Shown in pieces: positions 18,011 to 26,333 of a stretch of DNA of 64,000 nt. Position numbers and translations under genes: made by a program. The notes beneath the pieces were generated by a model. That model had not been told where the DNA came from. It saw nothing but the letters and a program-made list of their open reading frames with translations, and did no database searches. This stretch comes from Paraburkholderia ferrariae NBRC 106233. GTDB taxonomy: Bacteria > Pseudomonadota > Gammaproteobacteria > Burkholderiales > Burkholderiaceae. Every line of letters begins with the position of its first letter. Positions within the stretch are counted from its first letter, which is position 1. Location of the stretch: NCBI RefSeq assembly GCF_000685035.1, contig NZ_BAYB01000014.1:214560-278559 (forward strand). The letters run 5' to 3'.

Positions 18011-18024
18011 CATTGTGAACAATG
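18011..18024. promoter_or_regulatory. Candidate operator palindrome
   Basis: CATTGTGAACAATG has perfect 6-base arms (CATTGT / ACAATG) around GA. It lies about 120 bases upstream of the HAD gene start, over the possible -35 element on that strand. A repressor site is an inference. Confidence 0.35.
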
Positions 18025-18087
18025 TGGGGCGGCCTGTTTGTGCGAATACGTACGCACGTTCGGGCATTTGCCTGCCGCAATGGCCGG

Positions 18088-18135
18088 ATGAACGGTCAGG
18101 CGAACGGTGAAGCGAACGGTCAAGCGAACGGTGAA
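18088..18135 (+). repeat. Four-unit 12-bp tandem repeat (array B)
   Basis: Units ATGAACGGTCAG, GCGAACGGTGAA, GCGAACGGTCAA, GCGAACGGTGAA. Units 2 and 4 are identical and unit 3 differs by one base. The period and the GAACGG core match array A at 7860. It lies between two reverse-strand genes, 40 bases beyond the gtrC-like stop codon. Confidence 0.88.
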
Positions 18136-18174
18136 GCGCGCCGCCTTGCGGGGCCGATGTCGATGATTGGCCCG

Positions 18175-19749
18175 TCAACGGCAGGTGCGTCTTTCGAAGA
18201 GCGACCATTCGCCCGCTTCCTTCACGAGCGCCACCTCGCATTCGTCGTTCTTGAAGAGATTGGCGGGAAGCGGCTGCGTATGCCGGACGAAGAAGTAGCG
18301 GTAGAGGCGCCCATGAACCGCGTGCCAGTCGAATGCCTCGGGCGTATCGCCCATGCTGGGCCGCATGGCGGGAATCCGGTCGGGCTTGAAGCGGACGATC
18401 TGCGGGAGAAAGGCCGCGAAGTTGAAATCGACGAAACCGTTCTTGTCCACCTGATACCAGACCGGATAGCTGTGGTAGGTGAACGGATTGTGGATGATGG
18501 CGCTATCGGGCGCGTAGACGAGGCTGAGTGCGCGCTGGCCGGGCTCGGCTGCTGCGAGCACGGTTTCGAAGGAGGCACTGTCTTGCGCGAACCGATGGGC
18601 GCGCACGCCGAGGGTGGTCAGATAGCACCAGCAGAACAGCATGACCGCGGCGCGTGCAAGCATGGGACGGTCGAACCATGACAGGCGCCGCGCGGTCGCG
18701 CGTTGTTCCGTCGCGGTGGGCGCCCGGAACATCAGCGCGTAGGCGGGCAGGAGGAAGATCGCGAAGCGCTGATACAGGAACGAGGTGCCGAGTGCGTCGG
18801 AGGGGACGACGAACCAGATGAGGAGGAGAGCGGCGAACGGAAGGAAAGCAGTCGGGTCCCTTCTGTTGAGTTTCGCTCCCATGAGCCACGGCGCGGCGAG
18901 CAAGACCAGCACGCCAGGCAGGAGGTACCAGTCCTTGCTTTGCGTGGCGACCGTATAGAGCAGGAAGGCGCCGCAGCGGTACAGGCTCCAGCCCCACTCC
19001 GTGCCGCTATAGGGCGCGACGCCCCCCGGCACGAGCAGCGCACTGTGGTGAAGATGGACATACCAGGCCAGCGCCAGGACGCCGAGCAACGCGTAGGGCG
19101 CGAGCGCCGCCGCGAACCGCGCGGGCGTGCGCCGGAAAAACGGAATGAATGCCGCACCGGTCGCGCAGGCGAGCAGGAAGACGAGGCCGTGCGAGAAAAA
19201 GAGCCCGACACCGGCGAGCAGGAGAGAGACGCCTGTGGAAAAGCCGCCTGCCTGCGCGAAACGCCGCGCGAGGATCAGGAACAGAAGGGCGACAGGCACG
19301 GCGACGATAAAACTGTAAAAGCCGAACTGGTAGGCGAAACCGAAGAAGCCCGGGACATAGAGCCAGTCGAGGCGCGAATCGGCGTTGAACGCCTGGCGCA
19401 GTTTGATGCCGGCGCCGACATAGGCATAGAACGCCAGCATCATCACGAGCTTGAGCGAGGCCACCACCGGCATGACGAACGAGAGCGCGAGCGCCAGTCC
19501 GTAGGCGAGCAGGTAAGGCGTGAAGTAGTTCACGCGTACGAGGTCGCTCCATGACGAGGTGCCCGTAACAAGATCGTGCAGCATCGCGATCTGGGCCGCG
19601 TGCTGGGGCAGGTCGCCCATGCCCGGGCGCGGCGCGATCCAGAACAAGATCCCGGCGATCGCCACCGTGCAGGTCAGCAGGACACGTTCGAGGCGTTCGG
19701 CGGAGGTCCAGCCGAGGCGCGTTCGAGAGACGTTGGAGACGGCGTTCAT
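18175..19749 (-). CDS. GT-C-like polytopic membrane glycosyltransferase (gtrC role)
   Basis: Membrane protein of 524 residues with about ten hydrophobic segments and a hydrophilic C-terminal ~110 residues. The first loop has the acidic motif RPGMGDLPQHAAQI, the usual place of the catalytic aspartate in GT-C enzymes that use lipid-linked sugars. GAGG lies seven bases before the ATG. With gtrA and gtrB immediately upstream it completes a three-gene cassette: GtrB charges undecaprenyl phosphate, GtrA flips it, and this enzyme would transfer the sugar to the polymer in the periplasm. Specificity proteins of such cassettes vary widely, so function rests on context. Confidence 0.7.
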   Translation of the reverse strand: MNAVSNVSRTRLGWTSAERLERVLLTCTVAIAGILFWIAPRPGMGDLPQHAAQIAMLHDLVTGTSSWSDLVRVNYFTPYLLAYGLALALSFVMPVVASLKLVMMLAFYAYVGAGIKLRQAFNADSRLDWLYVPGFFGFAYQFGFYSFIVAVPVALLFLILARRFAQAGGFSTGVSLLLAGVGLFFSHGLVFLLACATGAAFIPFFRRTPARFAAALAPYALLGVLALAWYVHLHHSALLVPGGVAPYSGTEWGWSLYRCGAFLLYTVATQSKDWYLLPGVLVLLAAPWLMGAKLNRRDPTAFLPFAALLLIWFVVPSDALGTSFLYQRFAIFLLPAYALMFRAPTATEQRATARRLSWFDRPMLARAAVMLFCWCYLTTLGVRAHRFAQDSASFETVLAAAEPGQRALSLVYAPDSAIIHNPFTYHSYPVWYQVDKNGFVDFNFAAFLPQIVRFKPDRIPAMRPSMGDTPEAFDWHAVHGRLYRYFFVRHTQPLPANLFKNDECEVALVKEAGEWSLFERRTCR

Positions 19750-19821
19750 GCGTGGCCTCGTAAGCGAAAGGCTGCGGGCGCGGCGCCGCGGAGCCGCCGC
19801 TGTGTCCGGATGTCGGCCCGG

Positions 19822-20832
19822 TCAGAGACGATTGACGAGCTGGCCGTTGAAAAGATGGCCGAGATCGCTGCGCGGCGTGTCGTGGGCAGCGGGCTGCTCC
19901 AGCGTCTGATCGATGAGAAAACGCGGGCGTTGCTTGGTTTCCGCGTAGATCTTCGAGATGTAGCCGCCGATGATGCCGAGCGAGAGCAACTGGATGCCGC
20001 CGAGGAAGTAGAGCGGGACCACGGTGGAGGTCCAGCCCGGCAGCGTCTTGTGCGTGCAGAAGTGGAGGAAGATCGCCCACATGCCGAAGCCGAGCGATGC
20101 AACGGAGAGCAGCGCGCCGAGGCGGGTGCTCCATTTCAGCGGCTCGGCGGAAAACGACGTGATGCCGTCGAAGGCGAGGCCCAGCATCTTGGGGAGTGTG
20201 TACTTGCTCGTTCCCAGCGTGCGCGCATGGCGTTCGTACTCCACGATCGCGCTGCGAAAGCCGAGGAGCGGGATGATGCCGCGCAGGAACAGGTTGACCT
20301 CCTGATACTGGCGCAGGGCTTCGATCGCGCGGCGGCTCATCAGGCGAAAGTCCGCGTGACCCGGCAGCATGTCCACGCCGAACAGGCTCATGAGCTTGTA
20401 GTAGGCCCTGGCGCTCAGGCGCTTGAACATCGTGTCGGTTTCGCGCTTGTGGCGCACGCCGAAGACGATTTCCGCGCCGCGCGCGTGCTCTTCGAGCATG
20501 CGCGGAATGGCTTCGATGTCGTCCTGGAGGTCGGCGTCGAGACTGATCAGCACGTCGCCCGGCGCCGTCATCAGGCCGGCGAGCAGCGCGTTCTGGTGGC
20601 CGCGGTTGCGCGAGAGCTTGATGCCCCGCACGCGGTGGCCCTGGGCGTGCAGCGCCTCGATCAGCGACCAGGTCTTGTCGCGCGAACCGTCGTCCACGAA
20701 CGCGATCGTGCTTTCGGTGCTGACCGTGCCGGCCACGATGAGACGCTCGAGCAGTGCCAGCAGCTTCGCCGAAGTGTCGGGCAGCACGTCCTCCTCGTTG
20801 TAGCAGGGCACGACGAGAGTCAGGGTGGGCAT
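19822..20832 (-). CDS. gtrB: Undecaprenyl-phosphate sugar transferase (GtrB-like GT2)
   Basis: GT2 enzyme of 336 residues similar to dolichol/bactoprenol-phosphate glucosyltransferases. The N-terminal catalytic part has LVVPCYNEEDVLPDT, IAFVDDGSRDKTW, KLSRNRGHQNALLAGL and the metal-binding VLISLDADLQDD. Two hydrophobic segments near residues 225-300 (after FSAEPLKWSTRLG) anchor it in the inner membrane, as in GtrB. It makes the lipid-linked sugar donor used in the periplasm. It lies 31 bases after gtrA. Confidence 0.88.
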   Translation of the reverse strand: MPTLTLVVPCYNEEDVLPDTSAKLLALLERLIVAGTVSTESTIAFVDDGSRDKTWSLIEALHAQGHRVRGIKLSRNRGHQNALLAGLMTAPGDVLISLDADLQDDIEAIPRMLEEHARGAEIVFGVRHKRETDTMFKRLSARAYYKLMSLFGVDMLPGHADFRLMSRRAIEALRQYQEVNLFLRGIIPLLGFRSAIVEYERHARTLGTSKYTLPKMLGLAFDGITSFSAEPLKWSTRLGALLSVASLGFGMWAIFLHFCTHKTLPGWTSTVVPLYFLGGIQLLSLGIIGGYISKIYAETKQRPRFLIDQTLEQPAAHDTPRSDLGHLFNGQLVNRL

Positions 20833-20863
20833 GGCATCGAACTCCTTGCAGCGAGTGTTCCGG

Positions 20864-21265
20864 CTACTGGGCGGCGGCTGTGCCCGAGGCGGGGAAGGCG
20901 AAATACTTCAGACCCAGAAAGCACACGACGGTGTAGACGGCCATGCCAGGAAGCTGTGTCCAGACAGCGCCGGTTCCGAAGTGCGCGAGAAATTCAGTAA
21001 GCACACCATAATTTGCAAGCCAGGCAACGGCGTAAGTCAGCGTGACGCGAACGAGGCTGGTCGTGATCGAGCCGCGATGCCCGAACGTCCAGTTCCGGTT
21101 CCAGATGAAACTCCAGACAAACCCGGCGGCATAGCCGGCCACGTTCGCAACGACATCCGCAAGACCCAGGAGCTTGAGGCAACAGCCGATCACCGCGAGA
21201 CTGAGCGCCGTATTCGAGAGGCCGATCAGGGCAAACCGGAATAGCTGGGATTGCGTCGGTTTCAT
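20864..21265 (-). CDS. gtrA: GtrA-family membrane flippase
   Basis: Small membrane protein of 133 residues with four hydrophobic segments and the family motifs LFRFALIGLSNTALSL and NRNWTFGHRG. I start at the ATG at 21265; a longer in-frame extension upstream has no such similarity. GtrA proteins move undecaprenyl-phosphate-linked sugars across the inner membrane. It is the first gene of the reverse-strand gtr cassette and is transcribed away from the hydroxyproline cluster. Confidence 0.88.
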   Translation of the reverse strand: MKPTQSQLFRFALIGLSNTALSLAVIGCCLKLLGLADVVANVAGYAAGFVWSFIWNRNWTFGHRGSITTSLVRVTLTYAVAWLANYGVLTEFLAHFGTGAVWTQLPGMAVYTVVCFLGLKYFAFPASGTAAAQ

Positions 21266-21606
21266 GGCTTGCCGGCGCACTCGCGCGCGTGGTTTCGTTG
21301 AGCGTTGGGGCGTTGCTTGCCGCGTACGGACCTCGTCGCGTCGGGCGAAGCCGGTTTTCATGCTCATTCTATGGATTGATGCACCGCAGATCGTTCGGGA
21401 GGACACACATGGGCGGGGTTTTAGCGGGTACGGGCGCAGATGCCGCACGTTTAGTCCAGAGGGGCAGATGACGAAATGGGGATTTCCCTGGCGGGGCAGG
21501 GCGACAGGCGGCCTGGCTGGCCCCGCGGCGCAATATGCCGAAATCGTCATCCCCGCAGGACCATTGGCACAAGACGCTAATGTGTCCCCGTCATACGATG
21601 CCTGCC
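21266..21606. other. Divergent intergenic region between gtrA and the hydroxyproline operon
   Basis: No gene is supported. It should contain promoters for both directions. The right half holds an inverted repeat GCGGGGC ... GCCCCGC (21491-21526) and the 20-base motif at 21534 shared with the deaminase gene. I could not identify convincing -35/-10 pairs. Confidence 0.5.
21534..21553 (+). promoter_or_regulatory. Candidate operator, copy 1, for the AraC-type regulator
   Basis: TATGCCGAAATCGTCATCCC lies 53 bases before the epimerase start. The same 20-mer with two changed bases (AA to TT at positions 9-10) occurs at 26281 before the deaminase gene. Both units belong to one pathway with an AraC-family gene between them. 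Confidence 0.6.
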
Positions 21607-22566
21607 ATGAAAGCCTCCCATCACATCGACGTCATCGACTCCCACACCGGGGGCGAGCCCACCCGCCTCGTCGTCTCCGGCGGCCCGGATCTGGGGCGCG
21701 GCCCGCTGGCCGGGCGCCTCGCGATCTTCCGGCGCGATTTCGACGCCGTGCGCTCGGCCATCGTCAACGAACCGCGCGGCTCGGACGTGATGGTCGGCGC
21801 GCTGTTGTGCGAGCCGCACGATCCCACCTGCTCGGCGGGCGTGATCTTTTTCAACAACGTCGGTTTTCTCGGCATGTGCGGCCACGGCACGATTGGTCTG
21901 ATCGTTTCGCTCGCGTATAAGGGCCGCATTACGCCGGGCCTGCACCGGATCGAGACCCCGGTGGGAGTGGTCGAAGCCGAACTGCATGACGACGGGAGCG
22001 TCACGGTGCACAACGTGCCGGCGTACCGCTACCGCACCGAGGTGCCCATCGACGTGCCGGGCTACGGCCGCATGCATGGCGACATTGCCTGGGGCGGCAA
22101 CTGGTTCTTCCTCGTGGCCGACCATGGGCAATCGCTGGCGCTCGCCCATGTCGAGGCCCTGACCGAGGCAAGCTGGGCCATTCGCGGCGCGCTGGAGGCG
22201 AACGGCATTACCGGCGAAGGCGGTGCGCTGATCGATCACATCGAGCTTTTCGCCGAACCCGATAGTGCCGATTTCGACAGCCGCAACTTCGTGCTGTGCC
22301 CCGGCAAAGCCTATGACCGTTCGCCGTGCGGCACGGGCACGAGCGCAAAGGTCGCGTGTCTTGCGGCCGATGGCGTACTCGCGCCGGGCGCGCGCTGGCG
22401 CCAGGCCAGCATTCTCGGCAGCGTGTTCGAGGCGAGCTATGCGCTCGAACCGGGTTTGCCCGCGGGCTCCGTGCGTCCGAGCATTCGCGGCACGGCCTAC
22501 GTGAACGCCGAGGCGCGATTGATCTTCTCCGCGGCCGATCCGTTTGCCTGGGGTATTCGTCAGTAA
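21607..22566 (+). CDS. lhpA: 4-hydroxyproline 2-epimerase (proline racemase family)
   Basis: Interconverts trans-4-hydroxy-L-proline and cis-4-hydroxy-D-proline, the first step of bacterial hydroxyproline use. The product is 319 residues from ATG 21607; ATG 21598 is also possible. Both catalytic cysteines are present: FLGMCGHGTIGL and SPCGTGTSAKVACLA. The first motif CGHGT fits epimerases better than strict proline racemases, and all neighbours are hydroxyproline-pathway enzymes. Its stop overlaps the next start by one base (TAATG). A trans-3-hydroxyproline substrate cannot be excluded. Confidence 0.86.
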   Translation: MKASHHIDVIDSHTGGEPTRLVVSGGPDLGRGPLAGRLAIFRRDFDAVRSAIVNEPRGSDVMVGALLCEPHDPTCSAGVIFFNNVGFLGMCGHGTIGLIVSLAYKGRITPGLHRIETPVGVVEAELHDDGSVTVHNVPAYRYRTEVPIDVPGYGRMHGDIAWGGNWFFLVADHGQSLALAHVEALTEASWAIRGALEANGITGEGGALIDHIELFAEPDSADFDSRNFVLCPGKAYDRSPCGTGTSAKVACLAADGVLAPGARWRQASILGSVFEASYALEPGLPAGSVRPSIRGTAYVNAEARLIFSAADPFAWGIRQ

Positions 22567-23723
22567 TGGCAGCGGTGGGGGGCTCGCCCGACGTGATCGT
22601 GGTCGGCGCCGGCATTGTCGGTGCGGCCTGCGCGTATGAACTGGCTGCTGCGGGCGCGGACGTGCTGGTGCTGGAGCGTGCGGTCGTGGGCGGCGGCGTG
22701 ACGGCGGCGGGCATGGGCCATCTCGTCGTGATGGACGACACGCCCGCCGAGTTTGCGCTTTCGGCCTGGTCGCGGCAGTTGTGGAACGAACTCGGGCCGC
22801 GCCTCGATGCGCGCCATGCGTTTGTCCGTTGCGGCACGCTCTGGGTGGCCGAGGACGACGAGGAATACGCGCTCGCGCAGACGCGCCGGCAATCGCTCGT
22901 GCGCGACGGCGTTGCGTGCGAGTGGCTCGACGCGCAGCAATTGCGCGAGGCCGAGCCGGCGCTGCGCGAAGGATTGCGCGGCGGCATGCGGGTGCCCGAC
23001 GACGGCGTGGTCTACGCGCCGGCCGTGGCCGTGTGGCTGCTCGCCCAGCCGGTTGCCGGGCGCATCGCGACGCGGCTCGATGCCGGTGTCGAGCGCGTGA
23101 CCCAGAACGGCGTAGCGCTCGCCGGCGGCGAGACGATCGAGGCGGGCGCGGTGCTGCTCGCCAACGGTCTTCAGGCCGCTGCGCTCTTGCCGGGGCTGCC
23201 GCTGCAAGCGAAGAAGGGCCATCTGCTCATTACCGACCGCTACCCCGGAACCGTGCGTCATCAGATTCTGGAACTCGGCTATATCAAGAGCGCGCACAAC
23301 GCGAGCGGCACCTCCGTGGCCTTCAACGTGCAGCCGCGTCCCACCGGGCAGTTGCTGATCGGCTCGTCGCGCCAGTTCGACAGCGTGGACCCTGCCATCG
23401 ATGCGGCTGTGCTCGCGCGCATGCTGGCGAGGGCGGCGCATTACCTGCCGGGCTTGCCCGGGCTCAACGCGATTCGCGCCTGGACGGGTTTTCGTCCGGC
23501 CACCCCCGACGGCTTGCCCCTGATCGGACCCGCGGACCCCTTCGCCGGCGAAGACATGCATCGCTCGACGTGGCTCGCCACGGGGCACGAAGGACTCGGC
23601 GTGACTACGGCGCTCGCCACCGGAAAGCTGATCGCGGCCCAGATGACCGGCGCCGGCACGCCAATCGACGCTTCCCCGTATTGGCCCCGGCGCTTCGCAC
23701 GCCAGGAGGTGAGCCATGGTTGA
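22566..23723 (+). CDS. FAD-dependent D-hydroxyproline dehydrogenase, DAO-type catalytic subunit
   Basis: Flavoprotein of 385 residues with an N-terminal Rossmann site VIVVGAGIVGAACAYELAAAG and a DadA-type C-terminus (IRAWTGFRPATPDGLPLIGP, then LATGHEGLGVTTALATGKLIA). It oxidises the D-epimer to the pyrroline carboxylate. It overlaps the 2Fe-2S gene by 8 bases and is followed by a second flavoprotein, the arrangement of heteromeric D-hydroxyproline dehydrogenases (LhpBEF type), which pass electrons to the respiratory chain rather than oxygen. Confidence 0.85.
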   Translation: MAAVGGSPDVIVVGAGIVGAACAYELAAAGADVLVLERAVVGGGVTAAGMGHLVVMDDTPAEFALSAWSRQLWNELGPRLDARHAFVRCGTLWVAEDDEEYALAQTRRQSLVRDGVACEWLDAQQLREAEPALREGLRGGMRVPDDGVVYAPAVAVWLLAQPVAGRIATRLDAGVERVTQNGVALAGGETIEAGAVLLANGLQAAALLPGLPLQAKKGHLLITDRYPGTVRHQILELGYIKSAHNASGTSVAFNVQPRPTGQLLIGSSRQFDSVDPAIDAAVLARMLARAAHYLPGLPGLNAIRAWTGFRPATPDGLPLIGPADPFAGEDMHRSTWLATGHEGLGVTTALATGKLIAAQMTGAGTPIDASPYWPRRFARQEVSHG

Positions 23724-24009
23724 GCTGCAGGTTGCCGTGACCATGACCGTGGACGGGCAGACGGTTCAGGTGCAGGAAGGCAGCTCGGTGGTCGCGGCGA
23801 TTGCGCAGGCCGCGCGCGCCGCGAGCGCGACGATCTCGGGCGCCGTGGTAACGCGCCGCTCCGTAACCGGCGAATTGCGCGGCCCGCTTTGCGGCATGGG
23901 CGTGTGCCAGGAATGCCGCGTGACGATCGACGGCGTGCCGCATCGGCTTGCATGCCAGACGCTGTGCGCACGAGGCATGACGGTAGCCACGGGGAAAGCG
24001 CTCGCATGA
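23716..24009 (+). CDS. Small 2Fe-2S subunit of D-hydroxyproline dehydrogenase
   Basis: Protein of 97 residues resembling the N-terminal ferredoxin-like domain of sarcosine oxidase alpha and the small subunit of heteromeric amino acid dehydrogenases. The cluster ligands are in GPLCGMGVCQECRVTIDG, with a later Cys in RLACQTLC. The start codon lies inside the end of the preceding gene and the stop overlaps the following ATG (ATGA), so three subunits are coupled for stoichiometric synthesis. It transfers electrons between the two flavin subunits. Confidence 0.87.
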   Translation: MVELQVAVTMTVDGQTVQVQEGSSVVAAIAQAARAASATISGAVVTRRSVTGELRGPLCGMGVCQECRVTIDGVPHRLACQTLCARGMTVATGKALA

Positions 24010-25292
24010 AATTCGATGTCCTTATCGTTGGAGCGGGGCCGGCCGGCTTGCATGCGGCGCTTGTCGCAACGCAGTCGGGCGCGCGAGTCGGTCTGGTGGA
24101 CGACAACGCCCGCATGGGCGGCCAGATCTGGCGCCAGGGGCCGCGGCATCGCGCCGGCGGCCGTGCCCGCACAGTGCTCGACGGCCTCGACGCGCAGGTG
24201 CATCACGGCAATCTGCAGGTTCTCACCGGCACGCGTATCGTGCAGGCGCTGCCGGGGCGGCAACTGCTGGCCGAAGCGGCGCAGGGGGGCAGCCTGCTCG
24301 GCTACGACAAGCTGATCGTCGCAAGCGGCGCGCGCGAACGCTTCCTGCCTTATCCCGGTTGGACGCTCCCCGGCGTGACGGGGGCGGGCGGCTTGCAGGC
24401 GCTCATTAAAGGCGGGATGGACGTGCAAGGGCAGCGCATCGTGATTGCGGGCAGCGGTCCGCTGTTGTTCGCGGCGGCGGTGACTGCGCGCGCACAGGGC
24501 GCGCGCGTCGTCGCAATCGTCGAGCAGGCCCGCGCGGCTGCCGTGCGGCGCTTCGCCATGCAACTCTCTTCTACGCCGGCCAGGCTCGTCCAGGCGCTGC
24601 GCATGCGTTACGACCTGCGCGATACGCCGTACTGGCTCGATGCGAATGTGACCGAGGCGTGCGGAGAGGGACAACTGACTCATGCGAGGATCCGCCGCGG
24701 CCATGAAGCGATTCGCGTGGACTGCGACCGCCTTGCGTGTGCTTACGGGCTCGTGCCGAACACGTCGCTCGGCGCCATGCTCGGATGCCGGATCGACGAC
24801 GGGGTGCCGGGCAGCGAGGCGCCGGCCATCGTCGTCGATACCGGGCAGGCGACCTCGGTCGAGCATGTCTATGCGGCGGGGGAATGCACGGGAGTCGGCG
24901 GTATGGAGCTCGCCGCCGCCGAGGGCAGCATTGCCGCTTATGCGGCACTCGGCCAGCGCGAGCGCGCCCAGGCGCAGTTCGCCGAACGCGAGCGCTACCG
25001 GCGCTTTGCCACGCGCCTGCATGCGGCTTTCGCGCTCGATCCGCGCCTGCGCGAGCTGGCCGCGCCGCACACTACCTTGTGCCGCTGCGAAGATGTCGCC
25101 TTCGGCGACGTGGCGCAGCACCGCTCCTGGCGCGACGCGAAGCTGCACACGCGCTGCGGAATGGGGCCGTGCCAGGGCGCGATCTGCGGCACGGCGGCGT
25201 CATTCTGCTTCGGCTGGACTCCGGGCGCGCCGCGGCCGCCGCTCGCGCCCACCCGCATCGGCACGCTGCTGGAGATCGACAAGGCCGCTTGA
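24006..25292 (+). CDS. FAD/NAD(P)-binding oxidoreductase subunit of D-hydroxyproline dehydrogenase
   Basis: Flavoprotein of 428 residues. It starts with VLIVGAGPAGLHAALVATQSG, has a second dinucleotide fold at RIVIAGSGPLLFAAAVTARAQG and an ATG-like AAGECTGVGGMELAAAEG segment. The C-terminal ~70 residues form a BFD-like Fe-S domain with cysteines in TLCRCEDV and TRCGMGPCQGAICG. The combination is that of the alpha-type subunit in heteromeric D-amino acid dehydrogenases. It overlaps the preceding gene (ATGA) and ends the first enzyme unit, 110 bases before the regulator. Confidence 0.86.
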   Translation: MKFDVLIVGAGPAGLHAALVATQSGARVGLVDDNARMGGQIWRQGPRHRAGGRARTVLDGLDAQVHHGNLQVLTGTRIVQALPGRQLLAEAAQGGSLLGYDKLIVASGARERFLPYPGWTLPGVTGAGGLQALIKGGMDVQGQRIVIAGSGPLLFAAAVTARAQGARVVAIVEQARAAAVRRFAMQLSSTPARLVQALRMRYDLRDTPYWLDANVTEACGEGQLTHARIRRGHEAIRVDCDRLACAYGLVPNTSLGAMLGCRIDDGVPGSEAPAIVVDTGQATSVEHVYAAGECTGVGGMELAAAEGSIAAYAALGQRERAQAQFAERERYRRFATRLHAAFALDPRLRELAAPHTTLCRCEDVAFGDVAQHRSWRDAKLHTRCGMGPCQGAICGTAASFCFGWTPGAPRPPLAPTRIGTLLEIDKAA

Positions 25293-25402
25293 CCACCGCG
25301 AATGGCCGTGAATGCCCGTCCCGGTCCGCCTGTTATTGATGGGGATGCGTTGCGGCGCGCGAGACGGCACAATGCCTCACACTCTTCGTTCGCCTTGCCG
25401 CC

Positions 25403-26197
25403 ATGGTCGATCTGGTTCTGCCCGCCATTGAAAATGCCACGCTTGCCCAGATGGTGGCGCATTTTTCCGTGCTCGAACCGGTGTTCGACACCATGCCCGA
25501 CGTCGTGTTCTTCGTGAAGGACCACGAGGCGCGCTATGTGCTCGTGAACACGACGCTCGCCGCGCGCTGCGGCTTCAAGGAGAAGCGCGCGCTGATCGGC
25601 AAGCTGGCCGCCGAGGTGTTTCCCGCGCGCTTCGGGCGCGTCTATACGGCGCAGGACGAGGCCGTCCTGCGGCTGGACAGCAAGCTCATCGACCAGCTCG
25701 AACTGCATCTCTATCCGGGGCGGCAGCCGGGCTGGTGCCTGACCTCGAAGGTGCCGCTGCACGACGCGCAGGGCACGGTGCTCGGCGTGGCCGGCATTTC
25801 GCGCGACCTGCAGGCCGCGGAGGGCACGCATCCCGCCTATCAGCGTCTTGCCGCCGCCGCGCGCTACATCCAGGAGCACTATGCGCAGCCGCTCAAGCTG
25901 AGCCATCTGGCCACGCTTGCCAACATGTCCGTCGCGCAGATCGAGCGGTACTTCCACAAGGTGTTTCACCTCACGCCGCGGCAGATGCTGCTCAAGACGC
26001 GCCTCGACGCCGCGTCGGAACTGCTGGCCGGCGACCTGAGCATCACGGATATCGCCGTACGCTGCGGCTATACCGATCACAGCGCCTTCACGCGCCAGTT
26101 CAAGGCCACGGTGGGCGTGACCCCGAGCGAGTACCGCACGCTGCTGCACCCCCAGGCGCCGGGCGGTGCCACGGCGGGCGAGGCCGCCACCTGCTGA
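25403..26197 (+). CDS. PAS-AraC transcriptional regulator of the hydroxyproline cluster
   Basis: Regulator of 264 residues. A PAS-like sensory domain occupies about residues 20-140 (LEPVFDTMPDVVFFVKDHEARYVLVN). A C-terminal AraC DNA-binding domain has two helix-turn-helix units (KLSHLATLANMSVAQIERYFHKVFHLTP and DLSITDIAVRCGYTDHSAFTRQFKATVGVTPSEYR). It sits between the two enzyme units in the same direction, so it probably activates them in response to hydroxyproline or a breakdown product. Repeated 20-base motifs at 21534 and 26281 are its likely sites. Confidence 0.88.
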   Translation: MVDLVLPAIENATLAQMVAHFSVLEPVFDTMPDVVFFVKDHEARYVLVNTTLAARCGFKEKRALIGKLAAEVFPARFGRVYTAQDEAVLRLDSKLIDQLELHLYPGRQPGWCLTSKVPLHDAQGTVLGVAGISRDLQAAEGTHPAYQRLAAAARYIQEHYAQPLKLSHLATLANMSVAQIERYFHKVFHLTPRQMLLKTRLDAASELLAGDLSITDIAVRCGYTDHSAFTRQFKATVGVTPSEYRTLLHPQAPGGATAGEAATC

Positions 26198-26280
26198 ACC
26201 TGCGCGCGCGGGCCTTATGCGGGTTTTCTCGGGGGAACTGCGAGCGCGCGCCGCGCGGCGGTGCGTTCGCCCGGCGCCAC

Positions 26281-26300
26281 TATGCCGATTTCGTCATCCC
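26281..26300 (+). promoter_or_regulatory. Candidate operator, copy 2, for the AraC-type regulator
   Basis: TATGCCGATTTCGTCATCCC, identical to copy 1 in 18 of 20 positions, about 100 bases before the deaminase start and 83 bases after the regulator stop codon. Confidence 0.6.
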
Positions 26301-26333
26301 GGGCCGCCAAAGTCTCCAAGCCGGCGCCGTTAT

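Larger units (their letters stand above)
17890..18174. other. Intergenic region upstream of the HAD-flippase unit
   Basis: No gene is supported. It holds the 14-base palindrome at 18011-18024 and the 12-bp repeat array B at 18088-18135. On the reverse strand TTGTTC (in the palindrome) and TCATAC 16 bases later could form a weak promoter for the HAD gene. Confidence 0.5.

Noticed and set aside
22326..22565. Upstream extension of the D-amino acid oxidase-type gene
   Set aside because: It overlaps the epimerase end in another frame; TAATG at 22564 gives a normal coupled start at the flavin fold.
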